Origin: Anaerosolibacter carboniphilus
Lineage (GTDB): Bacteria > Bacillota > Clostridia > Peptostreptococcales > Thermotaleaceae
Direction of reading: 5' to 3'
Assembly: GCF_014205875.1 (NCBI RefSeq)
Contig: NZ_JACHEN010000001.1
Coordinates: forward strand, 186,001 to 250,000
DNA length: 64,000 nucleotides
Positions 19,121 through 27,071 of this stretch are shown piece after piece. How positions within the stretch are numbered: the stretch's first letter is position 1; every line of letters begins with the position of its first letter. The position numbers and the translations under genes are program-made. Under the pieces are notes generated by a model. The model ran no database searches and was not told the DNA's origin. It was given only the letters and a program-made list of their open reading frames with translations.

Positions 19121-19675
19121 ATGGAAGTTTTCTTATTGTATTTCCTACTTTTTTTATTAGTTGCTGTTCTTATTGCAGCAATAGTTGGTAAGATAGTAGC
19201 TAAAAAGAGTGGGTTGGTTGTTCTAAAAAAGCTGATATGTATAGAGGGATTAGATATTAATAACGTAGAGTACATAGTTGAGTTGTATAACGAATATCTA
19301 ATGTTTAGACATCAGGAGCGAAATGTAAAATTATCATTAGAAAAGATAGAAAACGTAGCACTACAGTCAGAATCTGAAATAATTAATACTAATAAAGGAG
19401 TTTTAAAAAGGGCCTTAGTAGGGGGAGCGTTATTAGGACCTGCTGGCGCAGTAGTAGGAGGAATGACAGGACAAAATAAAGTTGATAAGGTTTATCGAAA
19501 CTTTTTAATGATTAGCTATCGAAATAATGATAGCTTAAATCACATTATTTTAAAACGCTCTGAATCTGATAAGACGATTAGCAAAACAGCAGTTGATTTT
19601 GAACTGAAAGCATTTGCTGATAAAATTAAATCAAAGATTCCTAATTTGAGTATTAGTACAACAAAAGAGCTATAG
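19121..19675 (+). CDS. Membrane-anchored hypothetical protein with glycine-zipper segment
   Basis: The protein has 184 residues; AAGGGGG precedes the ATG. A single N-terminal membrane segment (residues ~3-27) precedes a cytoplasmic-looking domain. Residues ~104-120 form a Gly/Ala zipper (GGALLGPAGAVVGGMTG), which in related small proteins separates two halves of a PH-like domain. It is divergent from the 2-hydroxyacid and Rhs neighbours and I do not recognise its function. A strong terminator follows directly, making it a single-gene unit. Confidence 0.5.
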   Translation: MEVFLLYFLLFLLVAVLIAAIVGKIVAKKSGLVVLKKLICIEGLDINNVEYIVELYNEYLMFRHQERNVKLSLEKIENVALQSESEIINTNKGVLKRALVGGALLGPAGAVVGGMTGQNKVDKVYRNFLMISYRNNDSLNHIILKRSESDKTISKTAVDFELKAFADKIKSKIPNLSISTTKEL

Positions 19676-19676
19676 C

Positions 19677-19715
19677 AGAAGGTGCCATATTCTCAAATGT
19701 ATGGCACCTTCTTTT
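19677..19715 (+). terminator. Rho-independent terminator
   Basis: A 13-bp perfect stem (AGAAGGTGCCATA / TATGGCACCTTCT) is followed by TTTT, right after the 19121 gene. The remaining 19716-19983 shows no gene. Confidence 0.85.
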
Positions 19716-19983
19716 AATTGATGGGAAAATAAATTCTAAATTGTATTCAGATCATAACCTTTTCAATATGTATGTTTGATATTATGGCAAAATATTTGAA
19801 ATTATGTAGCCATAATTCGGAGTCGAAAGTACACCTCTGTCTTAGTCTTATTATACTAGCTTTGGCGTGTATTTATCAAATCAGGTAGGATTCAATAATA
19901 AATATCACAAGATAGATTAAGATGGGATAATGAAAAAATAGATTTATTCAAAAATATTATGTACAATAATTTCCTCTCCCAGT

Positions 19984-20015
19984 ACAATGGCCATATGAAA
20001 GCATATGGTCATTGT
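19984..20015. repeat. 14-bp inverted repeat upstream of serine recombinase
   Basis: ACAATGGCCATATG and CATATGGTCATTGT are arms with one wobble pair around a 4-base loop. It ends 20 bases before the recombinase ATG, next to GGGAGG. It could be an operator, a leader hairpin, or a recombination half-site pair. Confidence 0.6.
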
Positions 20016-20035
20016 ATTAGGGAGGTTTTTTTATT

Positions 20036-20878
20036 ATGGAATTAAAAATTAAGAACGTTGTGGGATATGCTCGTATTAGTACAGAATCACAAAAAGATAA
20101 TACTTCTATTCATGAACAAATAAAGCGAATTAAAGCATATTGTATTAGCCAAAATTGGAACCTAATAAATATATTCTATGATGAAGCAAAATCCGGTTCC
20201 ACAACTGATGAAAGAGAACAGTACAATAAGATGCTAGAATTTATTAGTGATGAACAAAGCTCAGTAAATGCTATTGTAGTTTTTAAAGCAGATAGAATTC
20301 ATAGGAATTTGAAGAATCTATTAATAATGATTGAAGATGAGTTGGAACCTTATGAGATTGCATTTATTAGCGTCTCTGAAAGTTTTGATACGTCGACACC
20401 GCAAGGGATGCTCATACTTCAAATGTTAGGTAGTTTTGCAGAGTTTGAGAAAAATCTTATCAATGAAAGAACAAAGACAGGAAGATTAGCTACAGCGAGA
20501 GAAGGTAAATATGCAGGTGGTAAGATTCCATTCGGATATGAGGTTAAAGACAGTAAATATTTAGTGAAAGAAGATGAAGCAAAGATTATAAAGACAATTT
20601 TTAAGATGTACTCAGAAGGAAAAAGTTATCGTTATATAGCAGAACATTTAAATAATACATCTGACATCACTGGAGACAGTTCTGGATGTTCTAGAGCATA
20701 TCCTAAGAGATGGAGTAGAACCTCAATATGTTATATATTGACCAATAGCACATACATTGGAGTTATGACTTATGATGGTAGAAAAGAAAAAAATAGAATT
20801 AAAAACACTTCTTCTATCCCTTCTATAATATCTAAACCCCTCTTCAACAAAGTTCAAAAACTGCGTAAAGAGAAATAG
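20036..20878 (+). CDS. Serine site-specific recombinase (resolvase/invertase family)
   Basis: The protein has 280 residues; GGGAGG precedes the ATG. The N-terminal resolvase domain (residues ~8-150) has the nucleophile motif YARIST (Ser15), FKADRIHRN and SFAEFEKNLINERTKTG. Residues ~160-275 are the 'recombinase' DNA-binding domain (GKIPFGYEV, YRYIAEHLN, SICYILTNSTYIG). It lacks the zinc ribbon and coiled coil of full large serine integrases (usually 450-550 residues), so it is short: a truncated integrase or a compact resolvase-like enzyme. It sits between the Rep-like region and the IS110 element. Whether it acts on Rhs cassette junctions is open. Confidence 0.85.
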   Translation: MELKIKNVVGYARISTESQKDNTSIHEQIKRIKAYCISQNWNLINIFYDEAKSGSTTDEREQYNKMLEFISDEQSSVNAIVVFKADRIHRNLKNLLIMIEDELEPYEIAFISVSESFDTSTPQGMLILQMLGSFAEFEKNLINERTKTGRLATAREGKYAGGKIPFGYEVKDSKYLVKEDEAKIIKTIFKMYSEGKSYRYIAEHLNNTSDITGDSSGCSRAYPKRWSRTSICYILTNSTYIGVMTYDGRKEKNRIKNTSSIPSIISKPLFNKVQKLRKEK

Positions 20879-21040
20879 AATTGTGAAATAGTATCCTTTC
20901 CCAAAATAATTATTTCGATTTCTTTATTTTCAAATGGCTCTTAATATAATATCCATAGAATGATAAATAGATAGATGGGGAAGTAAGGTGTTTTAGATCA
21001 CATTCCTTTTAGGTTGAAATAAATTGGCTGTTAATATCTT

Positions 21041-21297
21041 TGTGGGTTCTAAAGACTTACACTACAATGCAAGTGCCATTAATAAAACCTAAAGGGATGT
21101 ACCCCTATTAAAAGTCTTTACATGTAGTATCAATCATTGATAGTAGATGTAAGAACTTTTTAACCTTGCAGAAGAGTGAATTAGCTTAACTATCGATGCG
21201 AAGCATACTGCTTTACGCTGTTATTAAGGGTGCTGACATTCTAAAATGTACGCAGGGAAACAACTTTGAAAAAACAATACAGAAGGAGGTAATTGAT
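21041..21297 (+). ncRNA. Candidate IS110 bridge RNA region
   Basis: Non-coding DNA upstream of the transposase with several nested pairings: TAAAGACTT (21050-21058) with AAGTCTTTA (21112-21120), TATCAA/TTGATA (21128-21142), CTTACA..TAC (from 21056) with GTA..GTAAG (21143-21152), and ATGC/GCAT near 21196. IS110-group elements are known to encode their target/donor-guiding bridge RNA here. The assignment rests on position and foldability only. Confidence 0.5.
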
Positions 21298-22533
21298 ATG
21301 CATCCAAAGCTGAAACAGATTTATGTGGGGGTAGATACCCATAAAAGAACGCATACCGCTGTTATTGTTAATTGTTTTAGTGAAAAGCTAGGAGAGATAA
21401 CCTTTGAAAACACTCCCCCTGCCTATGAGGAACTTTTGAAAGAAGTCAAGAAACATACAGGGAAGGGAATGACACCAATCTTTGGATTAGAAGATACGGG
21501 AGGATCAGGGAGAGCATTAGCAGTATATCTCCTAGGAAAGAAGAAGATTGTAAAGAAGGTGGATGCGTCTTTAAGTAGCTCAGAGAGAAAGAATCAATCC
21601 ATTACCCATAAAACAGACAGTCATGATGCATTATGTGTAGCAAGGGTGCTAGTAAGCAGACTAAATGAACTTCCTAACGCAGACCCACAAGATATATGCT
21701 GGACATTATCCATGTTAGTGGGGAGAAGGAGCGCTATCGTAAAGGCGTCCACAGCATTAAAAAATCAGCTTCACAACTATATCACCCATCACTACCCAAG
21801 CTATAAGAAGTTCTTTAGTGTCTTTGATTCTAACTCTGCCTTAGCCTTTTGGGAACACTATCCCTCCCCCTCTAAACTAAAGGGTGTGACAGTTGAAATT
21901 CTAGGAGAATTACTTAGAGTCCATAGCAGTGGATTCTTCTCCACAAAGAAGGCAGAGGAAATCCTATCCATTATAGAAAGAGATGGAGACACATCCACAG
22001 AACTACAAGACAGCAGAGATTTTATGGTATCTACAACAGTAAGACAGCTAAGACAGAACCATGAAGAAATCAAAAGGATAGAGTTAGAGATCAAGAATAT
22101 CATGGATAGATTAGGCTACAAATTAGAAACCATGATAGGGATAGAATTAGTAACAGCTGCATCCTTGGTGGCTGAGATAGGAGATATACACCGATTCTCA
22201 AATGCAGATAAACTGGCAAAGTATGCAGGAATCGCACCCGTTAAATATTCCTCAGGGGATAAGGATAAGTCCTTTAGAAATAGACAGGGCAATAGAAAGC
22301 TGTATGCCCTATTTCATGACTTAGCATCAAGGCAAGTATGCTGTGGGAGGAACAAGGATAAGCCTGTGAATGCAATATTCTATGACTACTACCAAAAGAA
22401 AATGTCAGAGGGAAAGACCCAACATCAAGCCATAATCTGTATCATGAGAAGATTAGTCAATATCATCTATGGCATGATGAAGAATAAGACAGAGTATGTA
22501 CATCCAACTCTTTCCAGTAAGCAGACAGCATGA
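21298..22533 (+). CDS. IS110-family transposase (DEDD recombinase)
   Basis: The protein has 411 residues. I use the ATG at 21298 because AGAAGGAGG precedes it; the in-frame ATG at 21196 lies inside the likely bridge RNA. The RuvC-like N-terminal domain shows YVGVDTHK (Asp13), GLEDTGG and DSHDA. The C-terminal Transposase_20 domain shows MIGIELVTAASLVAEIGD and KYAGIAPV. The family recombines through a bridge RNA without typical IS ends. The gene appears intact. It lies just upstream of displaced Rhs cassette 1, and its last 156 bp recur after that cassette's immunity gene. Confidence 0.93.
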   Translation: MHPKLKQIYVGVDTHKRTHTAVIVNCFSEKLGEITFENTPPAYEELLKEVKKHTGKGMTPIFGLEDTGGSGRALAVYLLGKKKIVKKVDASLSSSERKNQSITHKTDSHDALCVARVLVSRLNELPNADPQDICWTLSMLVGRRSAIVKASTALKNQLHNYITHHYPSYKKFFSVFDSNSALAFWEHYPSPSKLKGVTVEILGELLRVHSSGFFSTKKAEEILSIIERDGDTSTELQDSRDFMVSTTVRQLRQNHEEIKRIELEIKNIMDRLGYKLETMIGIELVTAASLVAEIGDIHRFSNADKLAKYAGIAPVKYSSGDKDKSFRNRQGNRKLYALFHDLASRQVCCGRNKDKPVNAIFYDYYQKKMSEGKTQHQAIICIMRRLVNIIYGMMKNKTEYVHPTLSSKQTA

Positions 22534-22580
22534 TAAAATGAAGGTGTGTAATTAAAGCACACCGTTAAAAATAAAAGACC

Positions 22581-22603
22581 TATTACCTCATTAAGGATAT
22601 TAC
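22581..22603 (+). repeat. Cassette-head repeat, copy 1
   Basis: 23-bp sequence containing CTCATTAAGGATATTAC, identical to the copy at 24888 and with one mismatch to that at 29606. It places TAA (22592-22594) in frame just before the Rhs core codons GYYDP. Confidence 0.85.
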
Positions 22604-23827
22604 GATCCTAAGATTGCCAGATTCATCACACAGGATACTTACAAAGGAAGCCTCAACGATCCATTAAGTCTAAATCTCTATACCTATGCTCACAATGAGC
22701 CAATCATGTATATAGACCCTAGCGGACACAAAGAAATCAGAGGAACTAGGATTGAAGATGATGAGAGAGAGGATAGGGAAAGAGATAGAGATAAAAACCA
22801 AAACAGTGGAAGTAGCAGCAAAGTATCTTCCAATGTTACTGGTAGTTTGGGAACAGCTATAAGCAGCTTCTTTGGAAACCCAGTGAGTATCTCCATCTCC
22901 AATGTATTAAAGGCGACATATTTCTTATATGGGAAGAGCACAAATGATGTGGATGATACAAAAAATAGAAATAATGCACAAAGTACAGTAATGTATTATT
23001 CTTACCAGACGAATAATTATAAAAATCCAACAATAGTCCATAAAGATGCTGGGGAGCTAACGAAATATGGAAATCAGGTGTATTTAGATAAAAAAGGAAA
23101 CATATATATCGAAGTACATGGAGACTATGTTCTAGCGGACGAGTATTTAGGTCAGAAAGTAACATTGAAAGATGTATATTTGTTGTATAATAGTCCATAT
23201 TCTGATGGAGTAGCCAGTCCCAACGAACCATTGACTAAGCAAGAGATTACATTCAAACCCAATGGATACGACGTGAAAGTAGTATGGCAAGAAGAACGAT
23301 TAAAAGATTTAATGGAAAGATATCCTGGCGAGTATCTTGACATGTTTTTCCTAGGACAGCAACATTCAGTTGTATATCAAACCACAAAGCTATTGGGAGC
23401 AGGATCAGGCGATACTGCTAAGAACAATACAGCAAGTAATCCAACAAAGCCAGCAGCAGACTATAAAGATGCATATAAAAAAGCAGGTGAGGGAACGACA
23501 AGCACTGGTTATAGATATGTTAGTGAAGGCGAGCTAAATGTAATAAAAAAGACTGGAACAATACCGAATACTGATAGGGCAGGAAACCTTAAAGATGTGT
23601 TTGTATCTCCAGTAAAATATGATACTGTTGCTGGTGCTGAAGAAGGGCTTCAAATAGGTAAACAAAATCCATTTGGAGCTACAGAATCGCCGATGTATAG
23701 GGTTGAATTTAATACCAATGGCATTAAATTCAGATATGGCGGTAATGTTGAAGGTGGCACAGGTGTAGAGCTTATTACTGAACAGTCAATACCTGTTGAC
23801 TTGAGTAAAATATTCAAATTAAAGTAG
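22595..23827 (+). CDS. Displaced Rhs C-terminal cassette 1 (ADP-ribosyltransferase-like tip)
   Basis: Rhs core end without its own start. The frame opens right after TAA at 22592-22594 with GYYDPKIARFITQDTYKG and ends the core at IDPSGHKE; the first Met codon is 22706. A charged RERDRDK linker and the shared block GSLG..ISSFFGNPV..ISNV follow, then the variable part. The last ~110 residues (GYRYVSEGE, DVFVSPVKY, GTGVELITEQSIP) have the Arg / Ser-containing strand / Glu layout of small ADP-ribosyltransferase or TreTu-like toxins, a low-to-moderate-confidence reading. The candidate immunity gene starts 16 bases later. With no ribosome site at the head, it is probably silent until recombined onto an expressed Rhs shell. 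Confidence 0.72.
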   Translation, partial: GYYDPKIARFITQDTYKGSLNDPLSLNLYTYAHNEPIMYIDPSGHKEIRGTRIEDDEREDRERDRDKNQNSGSSSKVSSNVTGSLGTAISSFFGNPVSISISNVLKATYFLYGKSTNDVDDTKNRNNAQSTVMYYSYQTNNYKNPTIVHKDAGELTKYGNQVYLDKKGNIYIEVHGDYVLADEYLGQKVTLKDVYLLYNSPYSDGVASPNEPLTKQEITFKPNGYDVKVVWQEERLKDLMERYPGEYLDMFFLGQQHSVVYQTTKLLGAGSGDTAKNNTASNPTKPAADYKDAYKKAGEGTTSTGYRYVSEGELNVIKKTGTIPNTDRAGNLKDVFVSPVKYDTVAGAEEGLQIGKQNPFGATESPMYRVEFNTNGIKFRYGGNVEGGTGVELITEQSIPVDLSKIFKLK

Positions 23828-23843
23828 AAAGTAGGTAAAACCA

Positions 23844-24299
23844 GTGAGTATATTTCCAGATACAATAAAAATTTTAGTTTTAGATAAGGATTCAAAGAAG
23901 CCAATATCGAATATTGCAACTAAAATAAAGGTTTTCGCCAGTCATAAAAATGATTATAACTTTATTTTACCGCTTTCTGATGAAATGGGATATATAAAGA
24001 TTACAAAAGACTGGCTAATGGAGGAAATTAAAAAAGAACAGGCACTTTTTGTAATGGATTATTCTTCAATGCTTGAAGATTGTAAACCACAAATTGAAAT
24101 ATCAGTATTAGATACCGAAGCTTTATCAAGGGCAGTAAACGCAATGTATCTTTTTCAAGACGCTACTGGAATTAGTGATGATGAAATAGCCAAGTATAAA
24201 AATGCTGATAATTCAAAGTACGTTCCTTGTACTGTAAACAGTAAACTTGAAAGTGTAAAGTCTCTTGATGTAGATATTCTTTTGAAATTAAGAGCTTGA
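23844..24299 (+). CDS. Candidate immunity protein for cassette 1
   Basis: The protein has 151 residues and a GTG start with a weak GTAGGT upstream. The N-terminus (IKILVLDKDSKKPISNIATKIKVFA) looks like a beta-sandwich of carboxypeptidase-regulatory type. No signal peptide, so cytosolic. It directly follows the cassette 1 tip, and the immunity role is inferred from that position. I recognise no named Imm family. After it the sequence passes within 20 bases into the IS110 remnant. Confidence 0.6.
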   Translation: MSIFPDTIKILVLDKDSKKPISNIATKIKVFASHKNDYNFILPLSDEMGYIKITKDWLMEEIKKEQALFVMDYSSMLEDCKPQIEISVLDTEALSRAVNAMYLFQDATGISDDEIAKYKNADNSKYVPCTVNSKLESVKSLDVDILLKLRA

Positions 24300-24315
24300 A
24301 ATAGTGCAAAAGCAG

Positions 24316-24471
24316 GACGACTAATAAAAGAAAATGTCAGAAGGAAAGACTCAGCATCAAGCCATAATCTGTATCATGAGAAGATTAGTCAATATCATCT
24401 ATGGAATGATGAAGAATAAGACAGAGTAAGTCCATCCAACTCTTTCCAGTAAATAAACAGCATGATAAAAT
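24316..24471 (+). mobile_element. Truncated IS110 3' end (156 bp)
   Basis: Closely matches 22384-22539, the last 156 bp of the intact IS110 element, in the same orientation but with an early stop (GAGTAAGT instead of GAGTATGT). Cassette 1 and its immunity gene are therefore bracketed by direct repeats of the IS 3' end. Confidence 0.85.
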
Positions 24472-24478
24472 ACAGATA

Positions 24479-24508
24479 GTGGTATGCTCTAAAGAGCATG
24501 CCACTTTA
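24479..24508 (+). terminator. Hairpin, probable terminator
   Basis: GTGGTATGCTCT pairs with AGAGCATGCCAC (one wobble, 2-base loop), followed by TTT. It separates the IS remnant from the next small gene. Confidence 0.6.
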
Positions 24509-24554
24509 GTAAAGACAGAAATTATGAATAGGCAATCGGAATGGGGTCGGTCAT

Positions 24555-24842
24555 ATGGATGAAATTGAAAATGAATATTCAAGTAAAGCAACTATCCGTG
24601 GGAATACTTATCTATTTGTGGCTGAAGATGCTATAGATGTTATAAAGAGATGCCATGAGCTTGATAGAAGAATACTAGGTATTGATTCATTCATAATAAC
24701 AGAACATGCTACCAAGTCGATCTTAGAACATTGTTTAGACTGTTCCTTGCAAAAGAATAAAGACGGTTGCTGGACTATTGCAGAAAACTTTATTCGAGAA
24801 AGAATGGACTTAGGAATGGTATTTGAAATCGTATACGACTAG
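24555..24842 (+). CDS. Small cytosolic protein, likely orphan immunity gene
   Basis: The protein has 95 residues, an ATG start with no strong ribosome site, mixed alpha/beta composition and no signal peptide. It contains RILGIDSFIITEHATKS, a pattern reminiscent of small immunity proteins of polymorphic toxins, but I cannot name the family. It sits between cassette 1 with its immunity gene and cassette 2 with no toxin tip of its own, as expected for a solitary immunity gene left after loss of its toxin. Confidence 0.5.
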   Translation: MDEIENEYSSKATIRGNTYLFVAEDAIDVIKRCHELDRRILGIDSFIITEHATKSILEHCLDCSLQKNKDGCWTIAENFIRERMDLGMVFEIVYD

Positions 24843-24887
24843 ACATAAAGATGTAGAATCAGATGCATCTTTTTAATAAAGCGACGT

Positions 24888-24910
24888 TATTACCTCATTA
24901 AGGATATTAC
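24888..24910 (+). repeat. Cassette-head repeat, copy 2
   Basis: Identical over 23 bp to 22581-22603. The TAA at 24899-24901 is in frame before the Rhs core codons. Confidence 0.85.
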
Positions 24911-26224
24911 GATCCTAAGATCGCCAGATTCATCACCCAGGATACCTACAGGGGAAGTCTTGGTGATCCACTAAGCCTAAATCTCTATACCTATTGTGCT
25001 AATAATCCAATCAGATACTATGACCCCACAGGCTTTGCCTATGTGTGGAATCGATTTGGAGAAATCATAGGCACCACATCTGGAGACAAAGACTACACCG
25101 ATTACAGTCAAGAGGCTACAAATACCAGTGGTGGCGGCCATATGATGGACAAGGAATGGAAGAACGATAAAAGTAATAGGGATAGAAGTGATAGAGATAG
25201 TCGTAGCGGAAGTAGTTCTGTATCATCTGATGATATTAGAAATTTTAATCCAGCTATAGGTAGTTTATTTGGAAATGCAGTTAATATTCCGATTTCCAAT
25301 GTAATAAATATTGCCAACATATTATATAGCAAGAGCACAAATGATGTGGATGGAAACAATAGAACATCAAGTACAGGAGGTTACTATTCATCGTTAGCAA
25401 CTGGCAATTATGGAATGAATGGTAACAGACCGATTTTATTAGCCTCTAGTGGTGGTTTGTCATTATCGGGAATATTTGCAGGTGGAACGAGTAAGAGTAC
25501 TACAATTAAAGGCAATAATGGCTCTTTTGTTATTCAAACCATTGATAACAAAGGCAATCTTACAATAAGCTTTTATCAAGATTATGATGATTTACTACCA
25601 AGCTCTAAGATCACCATAACTAAAGAGCAATTAAAAGCTATGCAGTCCCCAGAATACTATTTAATTTATCAGAATAGTCCAGAAGACCATTCCGACATGT
25701 TTGATGAAGGCTTCTTTAAACTTACACAGCAACAGCAACTTGATGCATTGAATTATTATCAGGCGTACTTTGAACAAAGTGGGACATCTAAAGAAGTTAT
25801 AAAGCAAGCAGTAATTAACCTTACTTTTGCAGTAGTTGAAGGATATCTTAGTCGTGCTCCAAAGGCTACGGTTAATACTGTCGATGACTTTATAAAAACA
25901 AATGTAAATTCCAATTTCCAACAAAACGTTAAAAATGCTTTTACATCTGATGCTAAGGTGACAACTCTAGCAGATGATGTGACAGTATATCGCTATCATG
26001 GTGGAACATCAAGTGGAAAAAGTTATTGGTATACTCCCAATCAAACTTTAAACCCCGGTGCAGACTTAGCATTACCATCAGGTAACACATATCAATATAT
26101 GGATACGTATGTAATCCCAAAAGGTACGACTATACTTGAGGGTACTGTAGCCCCCAATTTTGGGCAACCTGGTGGAGGATACCAGTTTTATGTTCCTAAT
26201 CCAACGGTAGTAATACCAAAATAA
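24902..26224 (+). CDS. Displaced Rhs C-terminal cassette 2 (TNT-type NAD glycohydrolase-like tip)
   Basis: Opens after TAA (24899-24901) with the core end GYYDPKIARFITQDTYRG and closes it at YYDPTGF, a divergent form of the usual IDPTGH. The first Met codon is 25043. A middle region of ~190 residues (GGYYSSLATGNY ... VEGYLSR) is nearly the same as in cassette 4. The final ~85 residues hold VYRYHGG, WYTP, then GTTILEGTVAPNFGQPGGG and YQFYV. The APxFGQPGGGxQ signature and preceding YR motif match the TNT (tuberculosis necrotizing toxin) NAD+ glycohydrolase family as I know it. Such toxins deplete NAD in the target cell. The immunity candidate begins 16 bases later. Confidence 0.75.
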   Translation, partial: GYYDPKIARFITQDTYRGSLGDPLSLNLYTYCANNPIRYYDPTGFAYVWNRFGEIIGTTSGDKDYTDYSQEATNTSGGGHMMDKEWKNDKSNRDRSDRDSRSGSSSVSSDDIRNFNPAIGSLFGNAVNIPISNVINIANILYSKSTNDVDGNNRTSSTGGYYSSLATGNYGMNGNRPILLASSGGLSLSGIFAGGTSKSTTIKGNNGSFVIQTIDNKGNLTISFYQDYDDLLPSSKITITKEQLKAMQSPEYYLIYQNSPEDHSDMFDEGFFKLTQQQQLDALNYYQAYFEQSGTSKEVIKQAVINLTFAVVEGYLSRAPKATVNTVDDFIKTNVNSNFQQNVKNAFTSDAKVTTLADDVTVYRYHGGTSSGKSYWYTPNQTLNPGADLALPSGNTYQYMDTYVIPKGTTILEGTVAPNFGQPGGGYQFYVPNPTVVIPK

Positions 26225-26239
26225 AAGAGGAGGCATCTC

Positions 26240-26551
26240 ATGAAATATACAATTAATAGTTTTCAAGTTGATATTATAAATTGTATTAACTTGTGCAAGG
26301 CGGAAATAGTTAAAAGAAAAAAGGATATAAGTGGAGAAAGTACTATGGAACAGCTTGAAAATGTCATTTTACCAGAATTAGAGGCATTATTACAAAAAGC
26401 TAAAGTGGGAAATTTGCCCCCAAAAGCAGATAGATATTTAAATTCTTTCGCAAATGCATTTAGAGTATGGGGGTGGGATATGGAAACACCAACGGAACTA
26501 TTTGTAAAATTAACTGAATTGAACAATAATTATAGGGATTTAGAAGAATAA
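26240..26551 (+). CDS. Candidate immunity protein for cassette 2
   Basis: The protein has 103 residues; AGAGGAGG precedes the ATG. It is all-helical in appearance, with no signal peptide (LENVILPELEALLQKA, FANAFRVWGWDMETP). Its position directly behind the TNT-like tip and its good ribosome site support an immunity role. No named family recognised. Repeat copy 2 follows 145 bases later, closing the module. Confidence 0.6.
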   Translation: MKYTINSFQVDIINCINLCKAEIVKRKKDISGESTMEQLENVILPELEALLQKAKVGNLPPKADRYLNSFANAFRVWGWDMETPTELFVKLTELNNNYRDLEE

Positions 26552-26695
26552 TGACATTGGCTTACATTAATATTGATACACTTATTGTATAAATATAGTT
26601 GCCATCAGATGTCGAGGGGATGGAGTAAATGGCACTAAATTCTGTAGTCAGTCAATAATTGATTCTTTTACTTCATCTAAATAACAAAACGCACC

Positions 26696-26829
26696 ACCCT
26701 CCATTTCAACGGTATGCAGGAGAAACGACACTAGGATATTTTGATATTCTGTAATGATATTGTTACTATTAGAATTTTATACGGAGCCTTATGTATAGGG
26801 TAATATACTCTATATATAGGGCTTTTTTC
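26696..26829 (+). repeat. Intergenic repeat, copy 2, with terminator
   Basis: Matches copy 1 in AAAACGCACCACCCTCCAT, GAAACGACACTAGGA, AATGATATTGTTACTA and the terminal hairpin. The hairpin (26785-26829: AGCCTTAT ... ATAGGGCT then TTTTTT) is an intrinsic terminator. The block follows the cassette 2 immunity gene. A reading as RYAGETTLGYF, reminiscent of Rhs RYAGE, is possible but short. Confidence 0.78.
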
Positions 26830-27015
26830 TTTGGGGGGAATTTTTTTACGTATCTGTTGCCTGGGATGACGCTTTAAAATAAGTTTTAGCCAGCATATGT
26901 ATTTAGGAACATGTAAATATACTATGCAGTATAAAAAATAGCTTGAAACAAAGGCTGTGCAGTCTGCCACTAAGATAAACGGTAGGGAAAGCTGTAGGAA
27001 GTCCCTGTTGTTTTT

Positions 27016-27064
27016 AATAATGCGACATGGGGACGGTTCTACCCTGTCGCATTATTCTTTTTTT
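27016..27064 (+). terminator. Strong hairpin with T run before cassette 3
   Basis: AATAATGCGACA pairs with TGTCGCATTATT, enclosing GGGGACGGTTCTACCC, followed by TTTTTTTT. Placed immediately ahead of cassette 3, it would insulate it from upstream transcription. The preceding 26830-27015 has no gene. Confidence 0.8.
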
Positions 27065-27071
27065 GTCTTAA

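Larger units (their letters stand above)
21041..22539 (+). mobile_element. IS110-family insertion sequence (IS110 group)
   Basis: It comprises a DEDD transposase gene preceded by a ~250-base structured non-coding stretch and followed by almost no 3' non-coding sequence, the IS110-group layout. The right boundary is set at or before 22539, where similarity to the truncated copy at 24316-24471 stops. The left end is not resolved and I place it only approximately. As usual for the family, no terminal inverted repeats or target duplication are visible. Confidence 0.75.

Noticed and set aside
21196-21297. N-terminal extension of the IS110 transposase from the ATG at 21196
   Set aside because: No ribosome site there, and the stretch lies in the structured non-coding end; AGAAGGAGG marks the ATG at 21298.
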